Under the pieces are notes generated by a model. It was not told where the DNA came from, made no database searches, and saw only the letters and a program-made list of their open reading frames with translations. The position numbers were made by a program, and so were the translations under genes. Of a DNA stretch of 64,000 nucleotides, positions 19,828-28,865 are shown one piece after another (positions within the stretch are counted from its first letter, which is position 1; every line of letters starts with the position of its first letter). The DNA comes from a bacterium. Its GTDB lineage: Bacteria; SAR324; XYD2-FULL-50-16. The stretch covers positions 141,556 through 205,555 of the forward strand of contig JAHJTV010000006.1 in the NCBI GenBank assembly GCA_018829445.1, in the 5' to 3' direction.

Positions 19828-19851
19828 GGGTAGATTTTTTACCATCTACCC
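19828..19851. terminator. Hairpin between convergent HAD and flagellin genes
   Basis: Perfect 8-bp inverted repeat GGGTAGAT (19828-19835) / ATCTACCC (19844-19851) in the 66 bases between two converging genes. Position and stem suit a bidirectional terminator, but neither strand has a good U-tract after the stem, so the assignment is tentative. Confidence 0.45.
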
Positions 19852-19877
19852 TGTGGTCAAACAGAAATGATCTTTAA

Positions 19878-21332
19878 CTAATCCAGCAGTCGTAACACCT
19901 TTTTAGGGATCGTATTAGCATGAGCCAGCATAGCCGCACTCGATTGCATAATCAGATCGTTTTTGGTGAACTCTGCCATTTCAGCAGCCATATCAGTGTC
20001 ACGGATTGTGGATTCAGCCGCAACCATATTCTCTTTAGCCACACGCATATTTGCCGCGTTGATTTCAAGAGTATGATTCTGAAACGCACCCAGTTCAGCC
20101 CGGACTTTGATGATGTCATTAATCGATTTATCAATCAAAGTCATCGAGTCCAAAGATCCCTGGGATGAAGTAACATCAATATCAGCAAGGGATTGAAAAC
20201 CACTTTCATTTTCAATTCCACGTGCCAGTGTGTTCGAGGCAACGTTCTGCATAGCGACATTGACTGTTTGGCCTTGTCCGGGACCAATCTGGAACGTCAT
20301 GGCATTTTGAATTACCTTGACCTTTCCAACATTAACCCCTGTGTCGGGAACCGCCAAATTGGGATTCGTGGAATGAAAACTTACGGTCAGACCGTCAGTC
20401 ATCTTGTTTCCCGAAATACCCGTCATGGTTTCGCCTTTTCCAATCGTGACTTCACCATTTATGGTTCCGCGCAAATCCGTTCCATTTCGTGCAGTTGTAA
20501 ATGTTCCGCCAGTTTGTGAGATTACACCCGCCGTACTGCTTGCTGCAGAAAACGAATGCTCACTCCCATATAAATTGTGTTCTATCTGTATTGTGTTGTT
20601 TTCACTTTTACGGACAGTCACATTTAAACCGGCTTTTTTTGCCGCTGCTGCGAAATTTAGAATAGCTGCATCAACAGTATCAGTCTCTTTTGTCACATAA
20701 GTGGCTGTTTTACCACCTTCTGTAAGGTAAAGAGCTTCACCGCCGTTAATCATTTCCTTAGTCAGTGGAGCTGTCCCCAGGATTGACGCTTTTGTGGCCA
20801 GGCCGGTCACAATAACATCATAGCCTTTTTCCCCACTGGACTGTGTTTCGGTCATGGCACTAACATACTGAAGACCATCACCAATCGCCAAACCGGATAC
20901 ACCACTTGAACCGTCCAGAAGTTTCTTCTGTCCAAATTGTGTAAACTCGGCAATACGATCAATTGAGGTAAGCATATTCCTAATTGATGCCTGGTTAGCT
21001 GATAGCATAACCGCATCATTAGAACCCTCGTTGGCAGACTGAATCGCCAACTGCCTCATGGCCACCAGAGTATTGTTAGCTTCCGCCAATGCACCCTCAG
21101 CTGTTTGAACCATAGAAACCGTGGATTCCGAGTTTCTAATTGCCTGATCAATACTGGCAATTTGAGAACGAAGTTGTTCGGAAGCCATTAAATCGGCTGC
21201 TCCATCACCGGCTGAGTTGATTCTTAGGCCGGAAGACAAGCGTTCTAACGATTTGGAAACCCGTTCGTTAGCCTTTTTTAAGTTCCTATGTGAATTCAAG
21301 CTGGCGGTGTTATGATTTATTCGCAAACTCAT
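19878..21332 (-). CDS. fliC: Flagellin
   Basis: Filament subunit, exported through the flagellar type III apparatus. The frame is open for eight more codons upstream, but the start at 21332 is chosen because it is preceded by GGAGA at the right distance and gives the classic N-terminus MSLRINHNTASLN. The protein is 484 aa. The D0/D1 N-terminal helices (about 1-150, with LSSGLRINSAGDGAADL) and C-terminal helices (about 395-484, with NTIPKKVLRLL at the end) are well conserved. The middle (150-390) is a variable, Thr/Gly-rich surface domain, longer than in the smallest flagellins. It closes the fliD-fliS block on the same strand. Confidence 0.96.
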   Translation of the reverse strand: MSLRINHNTASLNSHRNLKKANERVSKSLERLSSGLRINSAGDGAADLMASEQLRSQIASIDQAIRNSESTVSMVQTAEGALAEANNTLVAMRQLAIQSANEGSNDAVMLSANQASIRNMLTSIDRIAEFTQFGQKKLLDGSSGVSGLAIGDGLQYVSAMTETQSSGEKGYDVIVTGLATKASILGTAPLTKEMINGGEALYLTEGGKTATYVTKETDTVDAAILNFAAAAKKAGLNVTVRKSENNTIQIEHNLYGSEHSFSAASSTAGVISQTGGTFTTARNGTDLRGTINGEVTIGKGETMTGISGNKMTDGLTVSFHSTNPNLAVPDTGVNVGKVKVIQNAMTFQIGPGQGQTVNVAMQNVASNTLARGIENESGFQSLADIDVTSSQGSLDSMTLIDKSINDIIKVRAELGAFQNHTLEINAANMRVAKENMVAAESTIRDTDMAAEMAEFTKNDLIMQSSAAMLAHANTIPKKVLRLLD

Positions 21333-21468
21333 AACAATTCTCCATAATGAATGCATACGGTAATACCGCTGATTCGCACCAACTTCCTATGTCAGCTGAA
21401 TCAAAAAGCCGAATAAACGGCCAGAGAGCATTTTCAAAATCGGAAGAAAAAGACGCACCAATTTCGAA

Positions 21469-21520
21469 AAGCGGCTCCCGTGAACCACTATGTTATGTTC
21501 GGGGTTCGCGGCAACCGCTT
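21469..21520 (-). promoter_or_regulatory. Long imperfect hairpin in flagellin leader
   Basis: Two 18-base arms (21469-21486 and 21503-21520) match at 15 of 18 positions as an inverted repeat around a 16-base loop. They lie about 140-190 bases upstream of the flagellin start on the transcribed strand. They could form a stable 5'-UTR stem that controls flagellin mRNA stability or translation. No promoter element could be placed with confidence nearby. Confidence 0.35.
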
Positions 21521-21803
21521 CGTGCTCGATTACCCCTTACACATTCCTGGAGATCCTAATGGGTTTTCACCCTGCTTTTACAAGTTTAACCGAAATCAGT
21601 CAAAAAACAAACCGATGCTTGTTAACCGAATTTAACAACTCTGTTGATGGTTTCAACAGGAGTCGGAAAACCAGTCTTTGTTTCCATCGGTTTTGTTAAA
21701 GAATAGAAGCTGGTACTCGCCAGCTGCCCGGACCTAAATTCAGGCGCCAATCCAGCACTATTCAAACGGAGTTACCTGGTTAAAAATTAAATCACGGCAA
21801 CTC

Positions 21804-21842
21804 CCGGATCGGTCTTTGACTAGTCCACAAAGACTGATCCGG
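21804..21842 (-). terminator. 15-bp hairpin between 64-aa gene and flagellin
   Basis: Arms 21804-21818 and 21828-21842 pair over 15 bp (one G-U/G-T position) around a 9-base loop, 38 bases beyond the stop of the 64-aa gene. Reading the minus strand, an AT-rich stretch with ATTTTTAA follows about 18 bases later. It may end the fliD-fliS transcript before flagellin, or protect a 3' end. Confidence 0.5.
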
Positions 21843-21879
21843 CAGATGCCGATTTTTGAGAAAAACAAAAATGTAAAGT

Positions 21880-22074
21880 CTACAGAACCAAGCCATTATA
21901 CGATTCTGCGTCGACCTCTTCCAGCTTCACAAATAGAGGAGGATCATCCAACGCATAAATCATTTTCAAGCCCGGTGTGTATTTATCTATGGATTTGTCG
22001 TCAAAACATAGTTGAACAATTCTCTGCTTGGTTAAACATTTAAACCTGTTCTTTGTTATCAGTTTCCTTTTCAT
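21880..22074 (-). CDS. Small basic protein of 64 aa in flagellar block, unknown
   Basis: 64 aa, N-terminus MKRKLITKNRFKCL, acidic C-terminal half with LDDPPLFVKLEEVD. I do not recognise a family; it is not CsrA, FlaG, FlaF, FlbT or FliT by sequence. The start is set by GGAGATAGGC upstream, although a frame four codons longer exists. It lies between fliS and flagellin on the same strand, and 12 bases below the stop of a 21-codon leader that copies the flagellin N-terminus. That position suggests a role in flagellin expression or assembly, but this is inference. Confidence 0.55.
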   Translation of the reverse strand: MKRKLITKNRFKCLTKQRIVQLCFDDKSIDKYTPGLKMIYALDDPPLFVKLEEVDAESYNGLVL

Positions 22075-22085
22075 GCCTATCTCCA

Positions 22086-22151
22086 TTAAATAAAACTGGA
22101 CTGCGGCACGATTTTGGCATTAACATCTGCATGGTTTATTCGCAAATTCAT
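22086..22151 (-). pseudogene. 21-codon ORF copying the flagellin N-terminus
   Basis: Reading down from the ATG at 22149-22151 the first residues are MNLRINHA, against MSLRINHN in the flagellin at 21332. At DNA level TTTATTCGCAAA and TCATAAC are shared at both places with one base changed between them. The frame stops after 21 codons (stop 22086-22088), overlapping the region before the 64-aa gene. It is either the stub of a lost second flagellin gene or a short leader peptide. No good ribosome site precedes it. Confidence 0.6.
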
Positions 22152-22344
22152 AACTACCTTATCGTGTAAGCTTAGGCTTGAACTGAATACCCGCCAAGTA
22201 TTTAATTCGAGCCCCGGCTTTCCTTTCAGATTGCAGACCGATCCCCTTACGTTTTTAATCCTACAAGCTAATTCAGTAGTGTTAGTACGCCAGATAGCAC
22301 ACCTACAAAATATTAATGGTGTCGTTTTTTTTCCAAATCCCTGA

Positions 22345-22788
22345 TTAACCTTGAATCTGAATAGGCTTCAATTCGTTTCTGTTGTTGAATTGTTTTGCCT
22401 TGGCTGCTTCTTTTTTCTTGTTAATGACGCCCAGCCAACCCTCTCTAAGTTCTGCCATTAAATCGTACACCTCTTCAACATAGTCAACTTTTTTCTGTAT
22501 ATTGGCATCGATTAAGCGATTAAACATATAGACATAAAGAGATTTCAGACTTGCTCCAACTCTTCCGGAATTGTCTGTGTTCAATGATGTCAAAAGTTCA
22601 GAAATAATGTTTTTTGCTCTTACAATCGCAGTGTGGGCTCCTTCAAGATCGTTTTTCTCAATCTTGATAATGGCTGTTTTCAAAAATCTGATGGTGCCGT
22701 CATACAACATTAAAATCAATGTTCCTTGATCCTTTGTTGTTACCGAAGCCTTTTTGTACGCATTGTTGCTGCGAGCATATGGATTCAT
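22345..22788 (-). CDS. fliS: Flagellar export chaperone FliS
   Basis: 147 aa. FliS binds the disordered C-terminus of flagellin in the cytoplasm and keeps it unpolymerised until export. The sequence begins with the family hallmark NPYARSNNAYKKASV, then LILMLYDGTIRFLKTA, and is predominantly helical with the later MFNRLIDANIQKK and VDYVEEVYDLMAELREGW. Slightly longer than the ~125-aa average because of a Lys/Asn-rich tail. It follows fliD by 49 bases and has a good AAAAGG ribosome site. Confidence 0.95.
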   Translation of the reverse strand: MNPYARSNNAYKKASVTTKDQGTLILMLYDGTIRFLKTAIIKIEKNDLEGAHTAIVRAKNIISELLTSLNTDNSGRVGASLKSLYVYMFNRLIDANIQKKVDYVEEVYDLMAELREGWLGVINKKKEAAKAKQFNNRNELKPIQIQG

Positions 22789-22837
22789 GTTGACCTTTTA
22801 GGGACTAAGGTTAAAAAAAAAAATAAATTGAAACACG

Positions 22838-25800
22838 CTAACCGAGTTTGGCTAATTCTCCTGCCATATATCTCTGTTCATTCTTAAGCTGACCGAGTTT
22901 GGCCTCCATCTTGGCAAACTTTTCCGTCAACTTTTCTCGTTTGGTGGTAATTCTCCCCTCCAATTCAGTAAGCTCATCCTTATAATTTTCCAGCTGTTCC
23001 TGGACATTTCTTGTATAGATATCCAAAGCTCCTTTTTCAGGACTTGTTATCGCACCAATGTATTCTTTTACTTTTGTGGCAATGCCTTTGGTAAAGATTA
23101 TATTTCCCTCAATGCCGTCACTGATCTGATTCGACGTTAAACTAACATAGAGTTTTAGTCCTTCATATGGCGTTCCTTCGTCTCCGGAAAGAATCTGACC
23201 GCTGCCAACCATTGCAGCGCCGTTTATAGAACCCTGCACATCCGTTCCGTTTTTATTGGTCCCGTTTAACAAGGGGTGATTGACTATATTATCTGTGTTA
23301 CCAGCTCTCAGATACACAGCCGACTTACTCCCGGTCGAGTTGGACCTGATGACGATTGATCCATTTTCAGCGGTAACCACCACTTTCATCTTACCTATAC
23401 TTTTATCATTAATTATCTTTTTCTGAAGATCACGGGCGATATCTTCCGCTCGCCAATTTCCTGTTTCCAGCGTGATACTTTCAGATTCTCTTCCGTTTAC
23501 AGTTACAAAAATCTCTTTATTCCCGTCGTTAATCTCAATAAGCCCGGGTTTCGGTTTGGTAGAATAAAACCCCTTGGTAGCAGCTTCTGTAATATCTACG
23601 TTATAGCCTTTTGGTCCACTGATCTTGGTTTTTTCATTGGAACTCAGATAGACTATTCCGCTGTTATCAATAGCTCCCCAACTTCTAAAAAGGTTGGCCA
23701 CGGTTGTTAAATTTTCGTTAATCGCATTCGTCAGCTTATCTTCGTCAATATCAATCAGACCTTCCTGGTTAATCTTGAGTCCAATGGAAATTAACATGTT
23801 TTTATCATTTTCAATTCCAAAAACCGGATCGATAAAAATACTGTTGGATTCTCTTTGAATCTTGGGCAGGTTTCGATCCCCCTGAAGGGGGCCTGCCTCT
23901 CCTGAATCCGGTTCGTATTTTGATATTTCCTTAAAATATAAGAGCATCTGGTTGTAAGTATTGGTAAATTCCTTGATCGCTTCCAGTGCCTTTTCCGTAT
24001 CACCTCGAATACTGATAGTTACCGCCTTTTCCGAAGATGTTAAAAGATTAAGGCGTACCCCTTCAATCACATCTTCCAGAGTGTTGGTCGAGTTGGTGAT
24101 GACCAACCCGCCACCTAGCTCGGTTGCTCCAAGCCTGATTTCTGCATCTTGCGGAGGCTGAATAACAGGCGTGAAGGTTCTAAAATTGAAGGAATCAGTT
24201 TCGAAAATGCTTCCTTCTCCCAAAACCAGTGATAATCCCGCATCAAACGCGATAGGGGCTCCGGCACTGTAGTCTTCTCCACCAATCTTTAAGATTCCGG
24301 AATTTCCCTTGTTATCCTCCCATTTAAGTTCGAGACCTTTAGTGATACCGACACTGCCACTGTTCAGCGCCGTAAAGGTATACGTTTTCGGGTCATATTC
24401 AGTATACTGTCCCACAATCTGTTTATCAGCATTACTGACCCTGGTGCCGATTGGTTTGCCAGGACGAATGGGAGCAAACGGTTCCTCATCCTCTTCAAGC
24501 TCTTGCGAAATCCAATTGGTCACATCTGTAATTTTGCTTCCTTCATGACGCTCGGTATCATCTAACCACCATAAATTAGCTGTTGATTCGGCTTCATATT
24601 CAAAGGTGGAAATATCGCCATCATTTAGCAAGCCCGGATTAAGAGATATCTCAAGCCCTTTTCCCAGGGACAATTTAGTTCCCGGTTCATATCCTTTTCC
24701 TACAAACACACTTCCTTCCAGGCCGTTTTCGGAAACATAATCGATGGTTAGATCTTCTGCCTGGCCGATTTGTCCACTTCCCTTAACTGTCAGGGTGAAT
24801 ACATCATCATCCTCGCCTTCCATTTGACCGGTAATGATCGGTCCGCCTTCTGTTGACTGTCTTTTCCATCGACTGGGCTGACTGATAGCCGGAGCCCTCT
24901 CCCCTTCCGTTTTCCACCAGTACAGTTCGGATTCCTGATTCTTCGCCTGGGCTGTAAAGGAATCATTCACAATGATTTCGCCATCGCTCAAGATCAGGCT
25001 AATGCCATCCACAACAGGGATCGGTTCCCCGGGAGTATAATTGAAAGATCCCAGGTCCAGGTAGCCGTATCGCCCTTTATCATCTTCCCAGCGCATTTTC
25101 AGGCTTTCGCTTACTCCGACGGCACCCGTGTTAACAGCAGTAAACGTCAATTCAATCGGTTCTTCCCCGGTATACTCTCCAATCAGTTCCGGTATAACTG
25201 TTGAAGCCCCGGTTCCCGTCGGCTTTTTTTCAATCTGCTCTACCCTGGATATCCCTTTCCATTTTCCAGGTTGAAGAAAATAGGGCTCAAATGAGGGCAT
25301 CTCTCCCTCTGTTGTAGGGCTTGATAATATAAATATCTCCCCCTCTTTACCGGTTTTCTTGCTGGTCAACACAACCTGAAACGGTCTTTCCTTATTGCCG
25401 GTTTTGATGATACTGGCTGATAAATCCGTATCTAATGCATTTATTGCATCTACGTATCCCTGCAAATTATCATTGGTTTCATCAATCAGAATTTTTTCAG
25501 GTGGTGAATCACCAATGGCTATAACAATTTCACCCCGAGCAATCTGATCCTCTTTGGCAGCAAATCCCTGGGATGCTATCTGATGATTTAATGCCAGTTT
25601 ATCAACAATTAACGTATGCTTGCCCGGTTTTGCTCCTGAGGCGGCAAAAGCTTCTACGATATCCGGATGACTTGAGCTGACAATTTTACCTTCCCACAGG
25701 GACTTTTTTGCCAAGGCATCAGCCGTTAACTCTGTCGTCTCTATGTATGCTTTGACCTGTTTCCATGCATCCAGCTCCAATACCTTTTCTTCTTTTCTGG

Positions 25801-25921
25801 CTTCTACCGGTTCGATTTTTTTTCGCTCGGCAGCAATCATCTGTTCGACGATTGTTTTCGTGTCCATTCCGGAAGCAAGTCCGGTGATAACATTCGGATT
25901 GGAACTGATCTCAGTTGGCAT
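22838..25921 (-). CDS. fliD: Flagellar hook-associated protein 2 (filament cap), enlarged
   Basis: Filament-cap protein that folds flagellin at the growing tip. At 1027 aa it is about twice the usual 450-600 aa. The N-terminal FliD_N region (VITGLASGMDTKTIVEQMI, residues 11-29) and the C-terminal coiled region (about 960-1027) are normal. The extra length comes from three related units of about 80 aa at 248-330, 365-445 and 505-582. They share the patterns FTAVNTGAVG / LTVKGSGQIG / FTALNSGSVG, then Gly-rich turns and a final DSFTAQ / ISTFEYE / DSFNFR strand. These are probably surface-exposed hook-type insertion domains. First gene of the block, with two sigma-28 promoters upstream. Confidence 0.93.
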   Translation of the reverse strand: MPTEISSNPNVITGLASGMDTKTIVEQMIAAERKKIEPVEARKEEKVLELDAWKQVKAYIETTELTADALAKKSLWEGKIVSSSHPDIVEAFAASGAKPGKHTLIVDKLALNHQIASQGFAAKEDQIARGEIVIAIGDSPPEKILIDETNDNLQGYVDAINALDTDLSASIIKTGNKERPFQVVLTSKKTGKEGEIFILSSPTTEGEMPSFEPYFLQPGKWKGISRVEQIEKKPTGTGASTVIPELIGEYTGEEPIELTFTAVNTGAVGVSESLKMRWEDDKGRYGYLDLGSFNYTPGEPIPVVDGISLILSDGEIIVNDSFTAQAKNQESELYWWKTEGERAPAISQPSRWKRQSTEGGPIITGQMEGEDDDVFTLTVKGSGQIGQAEDLTIDYVSENGLEGSVFVGKGYEPGTKLSLGKGLEISLNPGLLNDGDISTFEYEAESTANLWWLDDTERHEGSKITDVTNWISQELEEDEEPFAPIRPGKPIGTRVSNADKQIVGQYTEYDPKTYTFTALNSGSVGITKGLELKWEDNKGNSGILKIGGEDYSAGAPIAFDAGLSLVLGEGSIFETDSFNFRTFTPVIQPPQDAEIRLGATELGGGLVITNSTNTLEDVIEGVRLNLLTSSEKAVTISIRGDTEKALEAIKEFTNTYNQMLLYFKEISKYEPDSGEAGPLQGDRNLPKIQRESNSIFIDPVFGIENDKNMLISIGLKINQEGLIDIDEDKLTNAINENLTTVANLFRSWGAIDNSGIVYLSSNEKTKISGPKGYNVDITEAATKGFYSTKPKPGLIEINDGNKEIFVTVNGRESESITLETGNWRAEDIARDLQKKIINDKSIGKMKVVVTAENGSIVIRSNSTGSKSAVYLRAGNTDNIVNHPLLNGTNKNGTDVQGSINGAAMVGSGQILSGDEGTPYEGLKLYVSLTSNQISDGIEGNIIFTKGIATKVKEYIGAITSPEKGALDIYTRNVQEQLENYKDELTELEGRITTKREKLTEKFAKMEAKLGQLKNEQRYMAGELAKLG

Positions 25922-26183
25922 TATCTATCCCTGGAATGGAAACAAAAGGAAAAAAATTCCCCGTTCCCTGAAAAAACAGAAAAACGATCATCCGGATAAA
26001 TGATCTATTTGTTTTTGGTGCTGGTCGCCGGGCACTTTGGTTTTAGCTATCATTTCATAGGTTTACAAATGATAAAAAACCAAAACACTGCGTACTCTTT
26101 TTTAAAGAGCAGACCAATACACTTTTATCCAGGAATAGGATTACAATTACCATTCCAATAAAAGGATCTGGCTGTTATTTCTT

Positions 26184-26210
26184 TTATCGGTATTGAGTTC
26201 GAAAACTTTA
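26184..26210 (-). promoter_or_regulatory. Sigma-28 (FliA) promoter upstream of fliD, proximal
   Basis: Read on the minus strand: TAAAGTTT (26210-26203), 11 bases, ACCGATAA (26191-26184). The FliA consensus is TAAAGTTT-N11-GCCGATAA, so this matches at 15 of 16 positions with exact spacing. It points at fliD, about 260 bases away. Confidence 0.85.
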
Positions 26211-26273
26211 ATTCTTTTTAAAATTTTTTAGAAAGAACCAAACGATCATCAGTTTTTACACTACTTACTTTCT

Positions 26274-26300
26274 TTATCGGAAAACTATGGAATAACTTTA
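26274..26300 (-). promoter_or_regulatory. Sigma-28 (FliA) promoter upstream of fliD, distal
   Basis: Read on the minus strand: TAAAGTTA (26300-26293), 11 bases, TCCGATAA (26281-26274). This matches 14 of 16 consensus positions with exact spacing, 90 bases upstream of the first copy. Both face fliD. Confidence 0.78.
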
Positions 26301-26629
26301 GGACTATTTTGAATAATTCATCGTTGCCAGGAATTAAAACCGCTGTGGAGGATCATTCCGAAGCCAGATTTATCAAACAGTCTGCTTTCTGCGACGGCTT
26401 GTTGAGTGATAAACCATATGAAGTTTTTGGCTCTATTTCCAATTATCAAGGGAATCTTCCTTTGCTACGAAATCTCCAATTGAGTATTTTCCTCTCCTGA
26501 TTTACTTTTGTTCTGATCGGCATTTGTTAAGTGATTTGGCAAAATGATAGTCATTTTGTCAAATAGTTGTCTAAACTATACTATAGTTCTTTCCAATTCA
26601 ATCTGGTTAAATGTTTTTGGAGTTTGTTT

Positions 26630-27824
26630 ATGAAAGGGATCTCTGAATACTTAGAATTAAATGAAATAGCAAGAAAGGATGGAGCTAGTTACGAAAACCA
26701 CAGACAGATTTATCATCAAATATCGATTCAAGAAGGACGGCATTTGATAGGCATTGTGGGACCGATAGGGGTTGGCAAAACGGTTCTTCTAAAACAACTT
26801 GCCCATTCCCACAAAAACTCCTTCTATTTATCAGTTGACACCATGTCGGGAGAAGATCTTTTTCAGATCGCTTCTGTTTTATCCGACCAATATAAAATCA
26901 AGACTCTTCTGTTGGATGAAATTCACTATAAAAGAGATTACCAAAAGGAATTAAAAAAGATTTATGATTTTCTCAGTATTAGAGTGGTATTTACCAGTTC
27001 TGTTTCACTATCACTCAAGGAATCTGCTTTTTAATCTTTCACGCAGGGTGGTGCTCCACAAACTCTTCCCCTTTTCCTTCAAGGAATACTTACCTTTTAC
27101 AAAAAAGGTTGATATTACAAACCTATCCATTGATGACATCATGGCAGACCGATGGCAGGCTGTGCATCTGCAATATCAATATCTGTTTGAGGGTTATTTG
27201 TCCGGAAGGCTATTCCCTTTTTCTCTTGAAGAACCAGATACCGGGCAAATTTTTAGGAATATAGGTAAGAAAGTTGTCCAAAAGGATATTCCCATGGTCT
27301 CCAATCTTCGATTCGAGGATATTGAACTGATCGAAAAAACTCTATCGTTTATCGGAAAAACGGAAGTTGATGGTATTAATTACTCTTCGATATCCAGGAA
27401 TATTGGAATAACTAAATATAAGGCAGAACTGTATATCAGGCTGCTGCAATAAGCTTTTATTCTAAATCCGGTATTCCCCAAAGGAACAAATGTACTAAAA
27501 GAACCAAAAATACTGATGCACCTCCCTTTCAGATTACTATACACTGATATTGAGCAATCCATTGGAGCTTTGAGAGAAGATTTTTTTGCGGAAACCGCGC
27601 TTATGAAAGGTTATGTCTTCCACTACCTTAAAACAAATCGTGGTGTGAAAACACCTGACTACTTGCTAAACTACGAAGGAGGTGAGGTAGTAGTGGAAAT
27701 TGGAGGCAAAGGCAAAGGAAGATCACAGTTTAAAGGAATAAAAATGGATAAAAAGTTGATTTTATCTGGTAGAACAGACTCACGGCCATATAGTAAACCC
27801 TTATCATTGTTCGGTTTTATATAA
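26630..27824 (+). pseudogene. Broken AAA-family ATPase with DUF4143-type C-terminus
   Basis: Three pieces of one gene. Piece 1 (start ATG 26630, with GGAG upstream) has a Walker A GIVGPIGVGKTVLL and a Walker B-like LLLDEIHY, and runs out of frame near 27000-27034. The reading continues in another frame with LFPFSFKEYLPF, typical of AAA_14/DUF4143 proteins, until an in-frame TAA at 27450-27452. The same frame then carries on through VFPKGTNVLKEPKI and a Cys-free endonuclease-like end (DYLLNYEGGEVVVEIGGKGKGRSQFKG) to 27824. One frameshift and one nonsense mutation show decay. Intact relatives are ~400-aa ATPases of unknown, possibly defence or toxin-antitoxin-like, role. Confidence 0.82.
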
Positions 27825-28122
27825 TCGTTATTTTCCCCTCGCATCTCGCATCTCGCATAGAGGTTGCCCATTAAAGTGTTAGGTCAAGATAAAAAACACC
27901 TCTCCCTGCAAAAAAAACTGAGCTTTTCGCGATCTTATTCTATACTCCACCGCGGACTTTGATTACTGCTTAGTTCGCGCCCTTTTTTTCAAACACGTCG
28001 GTTTTAGCAGCATGCCATTTGCACCTACTTTTAATAGCGAACTGTTTCGCACCAGTCACCCATCGGGATTAAGGCGGATGCTCTTAAGTCTATCAAGATC
28101 TACGGACTTAAAAAGCTGCCCT
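27825..28122. other. Gap between ATPase pseudogene and IS110 remnant
   Basis: About 300 bases, apparently debris. A short direct repeat GCATCTC occurs twice at 27841-27855. No gene or terminator can be supported. It may include the lost 3' end of the IS110 element. Confidence 0.3.
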
Positions 28123-28865
28123 TCAGTCTTTTGACTGCCAGAAAATCTTAGGTTCCATGCTGTGTCCGTCCTCCAGCATGATGGTCAGCCCCAAAATATC
28201 TCCAATTCCAGGGATGGTTAATAATAACTGGAACTCCTTTTTCAGTTTGATTTGAGATTTTACTTCCTTTTCAATACTGCTCGTTATTCTTTGTAGAAAA
28301 CGAATAGCTTCCAAATGATTCTCGGCCATCATTACCAGCGTATCCGAGTCAAACATCCGTTTGAGGTCCTCTTTTTTAAAATCTTGATCTTACTACCAGA
28401 GATCCGAATACCTAGATTTCGAGTAATCATGCTTTGCAGACTCAACAAATGAGAGGTACTGTGTCTGACAAAAAGCAATCTTCTCCGTAAGAGATCCCGC
28501 ACAGGACGAACCGCTTTCGGGTATATGTAACCTTCTTTCAATAGCCCGAGCAGCTTTTGCTGAGCTAAGAAGAAGGAATCCGATTTATCGTCTGTATACT
28601 TTAATCCTTCATACTGTTTCATTGCAGCTGGATTGGCTAAGCTCACATTGTACCCGGCCTCTTCCAGCCCGTCTACCAGCCAATACCAATTGTATGTCGA
28701 TTCCACAACAACGGCTTCAAGCTCTGTTTTATACGGTTCAAGATTGGTTAAAACAGAATCGAGATCATTGGGCAATCTTTTGCCAAAAAGCCTTTGACCC
28801 TGTTCATCGAGAATTCCAATGAAATTATTGCTTGAACGTAAATCTATTCCGGCATATGTTTTCAT
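28123..28865 (-). pseudogene. IS110-family transposase, frameshifted at a slippery site and C-terminally truncated
   Basis: Start ATG at 28865, behind a strong AGGAGGTG. The N-terminal DEDD RuvC-like domain reads YAGIDLRSSNN, VVVEST and YTDDKSDSFFLA. The frame shifts at 28371-28377; the -1 frame continues EDLKRMF and the helical linker to the C-terminal Transposase_20 signature LLLTIPGIGDILGLTIM. The protein stops soon after, at 28123, so most of the C-terminal catalytic-serine domain is missing (about 247 aa joined, versus roughly 340-430 normally). The junction is exactly A_AAA_AAG in phase for -1 slippage, so either a homopolymer indel or programmed frameshifting explains it. The truncation argues that the element is dead. 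Confidence 0.85.

Noticed and set aside
21333..21356. Flagellin start eight codons upstream
   Set aside because: The downstream ATG has GGAGA at the right spacing and gives the conserved MSLRINHN start.
21500..21525. Sigma-54 promoter for flagellin (GCACG...TTGC on the minus strand)
   Set aside because: Spacing is two bases too long and the -24 GG is missing.
21829..21858. Plus-strand sigma-28-like element (AAAG...GCCGAT)
   Set aside because: Spacing off by one, weak -10, and no plus-strand gene follows.
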